A stretch of 64,000 nt of DNA from positions 290,013 to 354,012 of the forward strand of contig NZ_BMUL01000001.1 of assembly GCF_014650175.1 (NCBI RefSeq), given 5' to 3'. The position numbers were made by a program, and so were the translations under genes. The notes beneath the pieces were generated by a model. That model had not been told where the DNA came from. It did not search any database and saw only the letters and a list, made by a program, of their open reading frames with translations. Position 1 is the first letter of the stretch. Each line of letters starts with the position of its first letter. The stretch comes from Streptomyces termitum. GTDB lineage: Bacteria > Actinomycetota > Actinomycetes > Streptomycetales > Streptomycetaceae. Positions 56,699-64,000 of the stretch are shown piece by piece.

Positions 56699-58344
56699 AC
56701 GCCCTCACCGTCCACAGCATGTGGACGACGGCGGCCGAGCCGCTGAACAAGATCCCGGCACCGAAGATCGAGTACGTCCAGCTCGCGCCGGTCCTCATCG
56801 TCGTCGGCGCGGCGGTCCTCGGCATCCTCGCCGAGGCGTTCGTGCCCCGCCGGGGCCGGTACGTCACCCAGGTCTTCCTGACCCTCCTCGCCCTGGCGGC
56901 CTCCTTCGCGGCCGTCGTCGCGCTCGCCGCCGGCGGCTACGGCACCACCAAGGCCCACATCGCGGCCATGGGCGCCATCGCCGTCGACGGCCCCGCGCTG
57001 TTCCTCCAGGGCACCATCATCCTCGCCTCCGTCGTCGCGGTCCTCACCTTCGCCGAGCGCCGGCTCGACCCGGCCGACCACGGCCACAAGGTCGACTCCT
57101 TCGCCGCCGAGGCGGCCGCGGTGCCCGGCGGCGACCACGAGAAGGCCGCCGTCAAGGCGGGCTTCACCACCACCGAGGTCTTCCCGCTCGCCCTCTTCGC
57201 CATCGCGGGCATGCTGGTCTTCCCGGCCGCCAACGACCTGCTGACCCTCTTCATCGCGCTGGAGGTCTTCTCCCTCCCGCTGTACCTGCTCTGCGCCGTC
57301 GCCCGCCGCAAGCGGCTGATGTCGCAGGAGGCGGCCCTCAAGTACTTCCTGCTGGGCGCCTTCTCGTCGGCCTTCCTCCTCTTCGGGATCGCCCTCCTCT
57401 ACGGCTACGCGGGCTCCGTCTCGTACGCCACCATCGCGGGCGTCGTCGACGGCTCCGTCGGCTCCGTCGACCCGGCCCTCGCGCAGACCATGGGCAACGA
57501 CGCGCTGCTCCTCATCGGCTTCGCGCTCGTCCTGATGGGCCTGCTGTTCAAGGTCGGCGCCGTCCCCTTCCACATGTGGACGCCGGACGTCTACCAGGGC
57601 GCCCCCACCCCGGTCACCGGCTTCATGGCCGCCGCCACCAAGGTCGCCGCCTTCGGCGCCCTGCTCCGCCTGCTGTACGTGGTCCTCCCGGGCCTCACCT
57701 GGGACTGGCGGCCGGTCATGTGGGGCGTCGCGATCGTCACCATGCTCGGCGGTGCGATCGTCGCCATCACCCAGACCGACATCAAGCGGCTGCTCGCCTA
57801 CTCGTCGATCGCGCACGCGGGCTTCCTGCTCGCGGGCGTCATCGCCGCCACCCCGAGCGGCATCTCGTCGGTCCTCTTCTACCTGGGCGCGTACTCCTTC
57901 GTGACGATCGGCGCCTTCGCCGTCGTCACCCTGGTCCGCGACGCGGGCGGCGAGGCCACCCACCTCTCCAAGTGGGCCGGTCTCGGCCGCCGTTCGCCGC
58001 TGGTCGCCGCCGTCTTCGCGGTCTTCCTCCTCGCCTTCGCCGGCATCCCGCTGACCTCCGGCTTCTCCGGCAAGTTCGCGGTCTTCAAGGCGGCGGCGGA
58101 GGGCGGCGCGGGCGCGCTGGTGGTGGTCGGTGTCATCGCCTCCGCCATCGCGGCCTTCTTCTACATCCGGGTCATCGTCCTGATGTTCTTCAGCGAGCCG
58201 AAGGCCGACGGCCCCACGGTCGCCGTCCCCTCCGTCCTGACCACCCTCACCATCACGGCGGGCGTGGTCGTCACCCTGGTCCTGGGCCTGGCCCCCCAGT
58301 ACTTCCTGGACCTCGCCGGCCAAGCGAGCGTCTTCGTCCGCTGA
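56695..58344 (+). CDS. nuoN: NADH-quinone oxidoreductase subunit N
   Basis: A 549-residue antiporter-like subunit and the last nuo gene. It has FIALEVFSLPLYLLCAVARR (Glu about 188), KVGAVPFHMWTPDVYQGAPTPVTGFMA with the channel Lys, and LLAYSSIAHAGFLLAGV. The N-terminal 30 residues before the first helix are unusually long. GTG 56695 overlaps the nuoM stop. A strong terminator follows 10 bases after the stop. Confidence 0.97.
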   Translation: MNALTVHSMWTTAAEPLNKIPAPKIEYVQLAPVLIVVGAAVLGILAEAFVPRRGRYVTQVFLTLLALAASFAAVVALAAGGYGTTKAHIAAMGAIAVDGPALFLQGTIILASVVAVLTFAERRLDPADHGHKVDSFAAEAAAVPGGDHEKAAVKAGFTTTEVFPLALFAIAGMLVFPAANDLLTLFIALEVFSLPLYLLCAVARRKRLMSQEAALKYFLLGAFSSAFLLFGIALLYGYAGSVSYATIAGVVDGSVGSVDPALAQTMGNDALLLIGFALVLMGLLFKVGAVPFHMWTPDVYQGAPTPVTGFMAAATKVAAFGALLRLLYVVLPGLTWDWRPVMWGVAIVTMLGGAIVAITQTDIKRLLAYSSIAHAGFLLAGVIAATPSGISSVLFYLGAYSFVTIGAFAVVTLVRDAGGEATHLSKWAGLGRRSPLVAAVFAVFLLAFAGIPLTSGFSGKFAVFKAAAEGGAGALVVVGVIASAIAAFFYIRVIVLMFFSEPKADGPTVAVPSVLTTLTITAGVVVTLVLGLAPQYFLDLAGQASVFVR

Positions 58345-58354
58345 CGGCGGGAAG

Positions 58355-58386
58355 AAGGGCCCGGCTCGGGGGCGAGCCGGGCCCTT
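58355..58386. terminator. Terminator of the nuo operon
   Basis: AAGGGCCCGGCTCG pairs exactly with CGAGCCGGGCCCTT around GGGG, 14 bp of perfect stem beginning 10 bases after the nuoN stop. Confidence 0.92.
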
Positions 58387-58533
58387 CGGCGTGCCGCGGT
58401 GTCCCCGGGGGCGGCGCGGTCCCGGGGCCGCCCGGTTCCTAGGATGGCCGAAGGAGACCTGGTCGTGCCGGTGCTCGCGTCCGGGGGGGCGTCGCCCCCT
58501 TCGCGGGTCCAGCCGTTTCGGAGGGGGGATGTC

Positions 58534-58746
58534 ATGAGGGACGTTCTGGTGGCCGTCTCGATCGTTCCGTCGATGTACTTCGGGTTCGCCCTGATCTTCG
58601 ACGTGAAGGGGTTCCGGACGGATTTCGAAGGGCGGTGGGGCGAGGAGCGCCGGGAGACCGTGAAGAGGTTCCGGGTCGCAGCCGTCCTGGGGGTGGCGCT
58701 CCTCTTCGGGCTGCCCGTACTGGCGGTGCTGTCCTTCGGGCACTGA
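58534..58746 (+). CDS. Small membrane protein of unknown function
   Basis: A 70-residue protein with two hydrophobic helices (about 4-22 and 48-67) joined by a charged loop (FRTDFEGRWGEERRETVKRFR), so both ends are likely on the same side. GGAGGGGGG lies 6 bases before ATG 58534, a strong ribosome-binding site; the longer frame from 58399 is not needed. It is monocistronic between two strong terminators. I recognise no family. Confidence 0.7.
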   Translation: MRDVLVAVSIVPSMYFGFALIFDVKGFRTDFEGRWGEERRETVKRFRVAAVLGVALLFGLPVLAVLSFGH

Positions 58747-58767
58747 TCCCGGGCGCCGGGAAACGCG

Positions 58768-58801
58768 AACGGCTCGCGCACCCGGGGGTGTGCGAGCCGT
58801 T
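58768..58801. terminator. Bidirectional terminator, small membrane protein / FG-GAP gene
   Basis: AACGGCTCGC-CAC pairs with GTG-GCGAGCCGTT around a CCGGGG loop, between convergent genes. It lies 21 bases past one stop and 19 bases past the other. Confidence 0.9.
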
Positions 58802-58820
58802 CGGTGTGGAGGGGGACGGG

Positions 58821-61800
58821 TCAGGCCAGGTCGGAGAAGGCGGTCCAGCCTCCGGTGCCGACGACGGTCCCGGCGCCCAGGGCGTTCGGGTAGAAGTAGA
58901 GCTTTCCGTCGGCGGTGGTGGCCCAGAGGTCCGGGGTGCCGTTCTTGTCGGCGTCGGGGACGGCCGTGAACAGCGGGCGGTTCGCGGCGGTCCAGGCGCT
59001 TCCGATGACGGTGAAGCTGGAGCCGGAGCCGAGGCCGGCACCGTCCTTGCCGCCGGAGTAGAGGCGCAGTTCACCGGTGGTGTTCTGGCGGGCGATCAGG
59101 TCGAGGTAGCCGTCCTTGTCCTGGTCGCCCGGGGCGGTGAGGGTGTAGGGGGCCCAGCCGCCGGTGCCGATGAGCTTGGGCTGGCGGCCGGGGTCGCTGT
59201 CGAGGTAGTGGTCGGCGGAGCCGTAGTACAGCCACAGCAGGTTGCCCTGCTTGACCAGGAGGTCGGGGTGGCCGGGCACGTCGACGACGCCGTCCGCGTT
59301 GGTGTCGAGCGGGCCGTCGACGTCTCCGATGGCGATGACCTGGTCGGCGTCGGCCCAGTGGTTGTTGTTCGGGTCGTAGACGGAGAGCGTCGCCGCGTCG
59401 TACTGGCACGCCTTCGAGACGCCGTCGGCCTCTTCGCCCCGGGCCGAGCACGCGTGCCCGAAGCCGTTGTTGGGGTAGATCGTCAGGGTCTTCTCGTCGG
59501 TGGCCCCGCTGAGGGCGATGAGGTCCTCGTAGCCGTCCTGGGTCCAGTCGCCGCGGCGGGTGATGTCGCTGCCGGTGAAGTCCTGGTTCGACGCGACGAC
59601 GGCGGGGGCCATGATGCCGGTGCCGTGGCCGGCGTAGAACCACAGTTCGCCGTCGCTGCGCACGCCGTAGAGGTCGGCCAGGCCGTCGCCGTTGAGGTCG
59701 CCGGGCTTGTCGGGGGTGTTGGGACCGTTGGCGTAGAACCAGTAGCGGGTGGTGTCGGAGAGGTTGCCGCCGGCGTCGACGGACCGGACGCTCAGGGCGT
59801 GCCGGCCGACGCTGGGCGGCGTCAGCTTGAGGTTGGCCAGCATGCCGCCGCCGATGGGCAGGGTGGCCTTGCGGACGGTCGGGTCCCAGTCGGTCCAGTA
59901 CTCGAAGGCGGCGGCCGGCTCGGTGTCCTTGTTGGTGATCTGGAAGGTGCCCTCGGAGCGGGCCATGCCGGTCGTCTCGGGCCAGCCGTCGGCGCCGTCG
60001 GGGAACTGGGTCGAGGTCACGGCCGGCGGGAAGCTCGGCCGGGCGGCGTCGAAGCGGAAGGAGCAGGTGGAGGTCCGGGGGCCGGAGAGCTCGCCGTCCT
60101 CGGCGCGGACGTGCCAGGAGAAGGTGCCGGTGCCGGTCTGGCCGTTGTCGGCCAGGAGCTTCTTCATCTCGGCCTTGGTGACGACGGTCCGGGCGCTCTT
60201 GCCGGAGGCGACGTCCACGGTCCGGTTCACCTCGTTGGAGGCGCCGCCGTAGCCGGTGGGCCACAGGACGAAGCGGGCCTTGACGGTGCCGCCGTCGGGG
60301 TCGGTGACGGTGGCCGCGAGGGTGAGGTCGGCGTTTCCGATCGTCGCGGTGAGGTACGGGCCCGCCAGGCACTCGGGGGTGTTGGTGTCCGGGGAGGTCC
60401 AGACGTTCGTCGGGGCCTTGGGGTAGGTGTTGTACGTGGTGGTCAGCCGGGCCGTGCCGACGTCGAACTTCTTCCACGCGAAGACGTCGGTCTCACTGGT
60501 GGCGCGGAGGCCGATCGTGATGTTGTTCCACTTCTTCGTCACCGACTCCTTGGCCGCGGAGGTGGTGTCGAAGGCGAGGTCGCCCGCGGGGCAGCCGGAG
60601 GAGTAGCCCAGGGACTGGTTGACCGAGCTGAGCTTCCGGCTCCACATGGTGGAGTTGTCGGTGTTGCTCCAGTTGGTGGCCGAGGAGATGCCGCCGGTGA
60701 GCCACAGGTCGACGGAGCGGTCGGTGCAGGACCAGGACCAGACGTTCTTGATCCGGAACGTCGAGGTCTTGATGTACTTGCTGGTGTTCCACAGGTTGTT
60801 GGAGTCCATGCGGAAGAACGAGCGGGCGAGGCCGTTGGTGACGTTCTCGTAGCCGACGCGGGCCTGGTTGGTGCCGACGCTGCCGTCCGAGTTGTGCCAG
60901 CCCGCGCCGTTGTAGTACGAGGCGGTCGGGGTCTTCTTGTAGGCGATGGCCCACGCCTCGCGGCTGCCGGTCGCGGAGAAGGTGGGGTCGATGAAGACCG
61001 GGTAGGTGGTGTCCTTGCCGGTGAGCAGCGACTGGTCCGGCTTGAGGCTCAGCGCGTCGCGGGTGACGGAGAGGCCGAGCGGGGCCTCCTTCGCGCCGTA
61101 CCCGGGTTCGAACGCGTCGGTGGGCGGCGTGGCCGCGGCGGCCAGGGAGCGGGCCTGGCCCGCTCCCGCCGGGGCGGCGGCCTTCGAGCTGTCCCACATG
61201 CGCGGGGTGGGGGCGGTGAAGACCTCCTGGCCGGCCGGGTTCACGGCGGCCAGGTTGCCGTCGGCGTCGGCCGAGACCGTCAGGCCGTCGGCGGCCATCG
61301 ACATGCGGACGGTCCTGAGCGCCGGGTTCGCCGCCGCCTGCGGGGTCTTGACGACGAGGAGCTGGCCGAAGCCGCTGTTGCCGGCCCGCAGCTGGAGGTC
61401 GACGCCGGGGAGCACCTCGCGGTAGGTCGCGGTGTCGCCCTCGACCACGGGGGCGGGCAGGGGGGAGGGCCAGTCGAGGGAGACGGAGCGGCCGTCCTGC
61501 TCGATGGTCACGGCGTGTCCCGTGCCGCCGCCGGAGAAGGACACCCCGGTCTTCGTGGCGCCCGGGGCCAGCCGGCCGTCCGGGCCGGCGGCCAGGTCCG
61601 TGTCGATCGGGACGAGCTTGTTGTCCTTCCGCGTCCAGCGGGGGAGGACGTACTGCTCGTTGGTGAAGGTGCCCGACGGGTCGGCGAAGAACTGGGACGT
61701 CTCCGTGCGGCGGGCCAGCACCTCGACGGGCTTCCCGGTCTTCCGGGCCTGGAGGCTCGCGGTCTCCTCGGGCGCCGGGGCCGGCGCGGCCGACGGGGAC

Positions 61801-61928
61801 GCGGTCCCCTCGGCGGTGAGCGCCGACGCGCCCTGGGGCGCGACCATCGCGCCGAGCAGGACCGTGGCGGCCGTGGTCATGAGCGCGAGGGTTCTCGCGG
61901 GTCTTTTTCGGGTGTTTCGGTACTTCAT
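58821..61928 (-). CDS. Large secreted FG-GAP repeat protein
   Basis: A 1035-residue exported protein. ATG 61928 has GGGAGGGAG 4-5 bases upstream and starts a signal peptide (KYRNTRKRPARTLALMTTAA, cleavage near ASA-L); the longer frame to 62063 is leader. Residues about 60-260 match the N-terminal region often found on Streptomyces wall-associated DNRLRE/Rhs-type proteins. Next is a DNRLRE-like segment with Cys-linked strands (about 330-520), a beta-sandwich part, and C-terminal FG-GAP repeats (DLNGDGLADLYGV, DWTQDGYEDLIAL, DQDKDGYLDLIAR, DADKNGTPDLWAT) with Ca2+ loops. It is divergent from a Rhs-type gene with a similar N-terminal plan, so the two may work together outside the cell. Confidence 0.82.
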   Translation of the reverse strand: MKYRNTRKRPARTLALMTTAATVLLGAMVAPQGASALTAEGTASPSAAPAPAPEETASLQARKTGKPVEVLARRTETSQFFADPSGTFTNEQYVLPRWTRKDNKLVPIDTDLAAGPDGRLAPGATKTGVSFSGGGTGHAVTIEQDGRSVSLDWPSPLPAPVVEGDTATYREVLPGVDLQLRAGNSGFGQLLVVKTPQAAANPALRTVRMSMAADGLTVSADADGNLAAVNPAGQEVFTAPTPRMWDSSKAAAPAGAGQARSLAAAATPPTDAFEPGYGAKEAPLGLSVTRDALSLKPDQSLLTGKDTTYPVFIDPTFSATGSREAWAIAYKKTPTASYYNGAGWHNSDGSVGTNQARVGYENVTNGLARSFFRMDSNNLWNTSKYIKTSTFRIKNVWSWSCTDRSVDLWLTGGISSATNWSNTDNSTMWSRKLSSVNQSLGYSSGCPAGDLAFDTTSAAKESVTKKWNNITIGLRATSETDVFAWKKFDVGTARLTTTYNTYPKAPTNVWTSPDTNTPECLAGPYLTATIGNADLTLAATVTDPDGGTVKARFVLWPTGYGGASNEVNRTVDVASGKSARTVVTKAEMKKLLADNGQTGTGTFSWHVRAEDGELSGPRTSTCSFRFDAARPSFPPAVTSTQFPDGADGWPETTGMARSEGTFQITNKDTEPAAAFEYWTDWDPTVRKATLPIGGGMLANLKLTPPSVGRHALSVRSVDAGGNLSDTTRYWFYANGPNTPDKPGDLNGDGLADLYGVRSDGELWFYAGHGTGIMAPAVVASNQDFTGSDITRRGDWTQDGYEDLIALSGATDEKTLTIYPNNGFGHACSARGEEADGVSKACQYDAATLSVYDPNNNHWADADQVIAIGDVDGPLDTNADGVVDVPGHPDLLVKQGNLLWLYYGSADHYLDSDPGRQPKLIGTGGWAPYTLTAPGDQDKDGYLDLIARQNTTGELRLYSGGKDGAGLGSGSSFTVIGSAWTAANRPLFTAVPDADKNGTPDLWATTADGKLYFYPNALGAGTVVGTGGWTAFSDLA

Positions 61929-62212
61929 GATCTCCCTCCCCAAAACATTCGGATCGAACACTAGATCGCAGTCTCGAATGAGCGGAGCTTCTCCCTTCTC
62001 GGTTTCCATAGTTGGCTTGAAAAAGCTGAACCAGGTGAGAAGTTGCGGGTGTTTAACCGGCAATTAATGCGAATCGCCCCTTTATATGTGACGAACTAAG
62101 GGTCATTTTTCAGTCGTCTGTAAAGAGACTTGTGGGCTTCCGGCTAGGTTCTTTCGGTCAGTGATCAAGCGTTTTACGCACACAAAACGTGCACAGGGGT
62201 GGGAAAACGAAC
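61929..62212. other. Low-G+C divergent promoter region
   Basis: A 284-base gap between two large secreted-protein genes. G+C content is far below the rest of the window (for example CAATTAATGCGAATCGCCCC and CCTTTATATGTGACGAAC). It must contain both promoters. No known operator is recognised. The sharp composition drop sets this locus apart from its surroundings. Confidence 0.6.
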
Positions 62213-64000
62213 ATGACTAGGCGTGAAAAGCACAGACCACCGGTCCGGAAAGGCGCCGTGAGCACGGTTTCCCTGCTCACGGCGGGCTTCCTGGCCGCCG
62301 GACTGCTCGGCGGACCGGTGGCCGCGGCCGCCGTCGCCTGGCAGCCGGAGCCGCAGAAGAAGACCGAACCGCTCCAGGTCGAGCAGGTCCGCCCCCAGGA
62401 CGCGGCCGCCGGGGCGAAGGGCCGGGTCGCCGACTGGAAGACCCCCGCCGTGACCTGGCCCGCGGCCCGCACCGCCGAACAGGGCCTCCAGGGCGACCCC
62501 GCCGTGCTCCTCGCACCGGCGAAGCGGGACGCCCGGCCGTCCCCGCGGACCGACCCGGCCGTCTCCGGCGTCCGCGTCTCCAAGAAGGACGCCAAGGGCA
62601 CCGACCGCACCCGCGTCCGGATGCTCGACCGCGCCGCCGCGGACCGGCTCGGCGTCGAAGGAGTGGTGTTCTCCGTCGAACCCCTCCAGCGGAAGACCGG
62701 CGAGGTGCGGGTCGAACTCGACTACGACGCCTTCCGCGCCGCCTACGGCGGTGACTGGGCCTCCCGGCTGCGCCTGCGGGCCCTGCCCGCCTGCGCCCTG
62801 ACGACCCCCGGCGTGAAGGGCTGCGCCGGCGGCACCGACCTGCCGACCGTCAACGACACCGGCACCGGCACGCTCAGCACCACCGCGGCCCTGTCGGCCA
62901 CGGCCGGACAGGCCACCGTCTTCGCCGCCACCGCGGCCGCCTCCGGCTCCTCCGGCGACTTCAAGGCCACCTCGCTCGCCCCCTCCGGCTCGTGGTCGGC
63001 CGGCGGCTCCAGCGGCGGCTTCAGCTGGAACTACGACATCGCCGTCCCCGACGTCCCCGGCGACACCGCCCCGAAGCTCTCGATCGGCTACAGCTCCCTG
63101 GCCATCGACGGCCGGACCGCCGCCACCAACAACCAGCCCGGCGGCATCGGCGACGGCTGGTCCATGGAACCCGGCTACATCGAGCGCCAGTACGTCTCCT
63201 GCGTGGACGACAAGACCGGCAGCAACAACACCACCGCCAAGGTCGGCGACCTGTGCTGGAAGAAGGACAACGCCGTCCTCAACCTGAACGGCCGCACCAA
63301 CCAGCTCATCCGGGACACCGCCACCGGCGACTGGCACCTCCAGTCCGACGACGGCACCCGCATCGAGAAGGCCGTCAGCACCGCCGCCGACAACTACGGC
63401 GACAACAACGGTGACGACAACGGCGAGCACTGGAAGGTGACGACGCCGGACGGCACCCGCTACCACTTCGGCGCCAACCGGCTCGACGGCTGGGTCTCCG
63501 GCAAGACCGAGACCCGCTCCACCTGGACCGTCCCCGTCTTCGGCAACCACAGCGGCGAGCCCTGCTACCAGGCCGCCTTCAAGGACGCCTGGTGCCAGCA
63601 GGCCTGGCGCTGGAACCTCGACTACGTGGTCGACCCCCGCGGCAACGCCATGACGTACTACTGGGGCGAGGAGACCAACAACTACGGCCGCAACATGGAC
63701 CCGGCCACCGGCAACGCCACCGCGACCCCGTACGACCGCAGCGGCTACCTCAAGCGCATCGAGTACGGCCTGCGCGACACCGCCCTCTACGGGCAGCCCG
63801 CCGCCAAGGTCGAGTTCACCCACGGCGAGCGCTGCGTCAGCGGCTGCGCCACCTTCGACGCGGCCAACGCCAAGAACTGGCCGGACGTGCCCTTCGACCA
63901 GTACTGCGCCAACGGCGCCGTCTGCAAGGACCGCTACTCGCCGTCCTTCTGGACCCGCCTCAAGCTCACCACCATCGCCACCCACGTCTGGTCCGCAGGC
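62213..64000 (+). CDS. Rhs/YD-repeat-type secreted protein, N-terminal part (cut by window end)
   Basis: An open frame of 596 codons from ATG 62213 continues past the window. It begins with a signal peptide (TRREKHRPPVRKG, hydrophobic stretch, Ala-rich cleavage zone near 45-50). A linker of about 170 residues follows. From about residue 255 the sequence is the SpvB/Rhs-shell type (SWNYDIAVPDVPGDTAPKLS, then GGIGDGWSMEPGYIERQY, TPDGTRYHFGANRLDGWVSG and NLDYVVDPRGNAMTYYWGEE). Such proteins form a shell and often end in a variable toxin or enzyme, which here lies outside the window. Codon use is normal. The start lacks a strong ribosome-binding site. Confidence 0.85.
   Translation, partial: MTRREKHRPPVRKGAVSTVSLLTAGFLAAGLLGGPVAAAAVAWQPEPQKKTEPLQVEQVRPQDAAAGAKGRVADWKTPAVTWPAARTAEQGLQGDPAVLLAPAKRDARPSPRTDPAVSGVRVSKKDAKGTDRTRVRMLDRAAADRLGVEGVVFSVEPLQRKTGEVRVELDYDAFRAAYGGDWASRLRLRALPACALTTPGVKGCAGGTDLPTVNDTGTGTLSTTAALSATAGQATVFAATAAASGSSGDFKATSLAPSGSWSAGGSSGGFSWNYDIAVPDVPGDTAPKLSIGYSSLAIDGRTAATNNQPGGIGDGWSMEPGYIERQYVSCVDDKTGSNNTTAKVGDLCWKKDNAVLNLNGRTNQLIRDTATGDWHLQSDDGTRIEKAVSTAADNYGDNNGDDNGEHWKVTTPDGTRYHFGANRLDGWVSGKTETRSTWTVPVFGNHSGEPCYQAAFKDAWCQQAWRWNLDYVVDPRGNAMTYYWGEETNNYGRNMDPATGNATATPYDRSGYLKRIEYGLRDTALYGQPAAKVEFTHGERCVSGCATFDAANAKNWPDVPFDQYCANGAVCKDRYSPSFWTRLKLTTIATHVWSAG

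Overview
The window is chromosomal DNA of a Streptomyces or a very close relative. The evidence is a very high G+C content, GTG starts on many genes, a futalosine-type menaquinone pathway (mqnA, mqnC), actinobacterial families (zf-HC2/MDMPI anti-sigma factor, GlxA/AraC regulators, receptor-like Ser/Thr kinase) and a 14-gene nuoA-N operon of actinobacterial type. No tRNA, rRNA, CRISPR array or insertion sequence was seen.

Layout. (1) 0.3-8.8 kb: an NsdA-like regulator, a membrane protein with repeated ATQ(Y/H)(I/L)AP motifs, an orphan lipoprotein solute-binding protein, a small conserved protein, purU, and an ECF sigma / zinc-finger anti-sigma pair coupled by GTGA overlap, next to a STAS protein. 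(2) 8.7-26.7 kb: a broken-up catabolic region with an AMP-forming acyl-CoA ligase, a paired long/short acyl-CoA dehydrogenase, a cyclase-family hydrolase, an SDR, a zinc alcohol dehydrogenase, a flavin reductase, a crotonase, an ADP-forming acyl-CoA synthetase, a flavin monooxygenase and a Zn-ribbon/OB-fold (DUF35) protein. Unrelated genes lie between them: an anti-sigma-type ATPase, a peptidoglycan-binding protein, a GlxA-type regulator and two MFS transporters. Seven copies of one 15-bp palindrome (consensus CTGACGNNNCGTCAG) sit only at promoters of the catabolic genes, so one TetR-type repressor, not encoded here, probably controls them together. A run of 26 C residues lies between one operator and the DUF35 gene. 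(3) 26.7-33.5 kb: a receptor-type Ser/Thr kinase with an external ricin-like domain, a secreted FG-GAP protein, DinB and DUF1992 proteins, an M23 peptidase and a cold-shock protein. (4) 33.7-39.0 kb: menaquinone genes mqnA, mqnC, a small amidohydrolase-like protein, menG and a geranylgeranyl-reductase/MenJ-like flavoprotein. (5) 38.9-42.5 kb: a second GlxA-type regulator divergent from an imine-reductase-like enzyme, a secreted NlpC/P60 hydrolase, and a 0.69-kb regulatory gap holding Crp-like and Rex-like sites. (6) 42.5-58.4 kb: the complete nuoA-N operon for NADH:menaquinone oxidoreductase. Its genes mostly overlap by 4 bases, and nuoG carries an in-frame 36-bp copy of a palindromic repeat. 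(7) 58.5-64.0 kb: a small membrane protein, a large secreted FG-GAP protein and, divergent from it, the start of a large secreted Rhs/YD-type protein that runs off the window.

Regions 4 and 6 fit together: quinone synthesis and quinone saturation feed complex I, and a Rex-like box in front of nuoA would tie the operon to the NADH/NAD+ ratio. Region 2 is the most interesting part: enzymes that resemble those of CoA-linked degradation of cyclic (steroid- or terpenoid-like) acids, scattered over 18 kb but sharing one operator.
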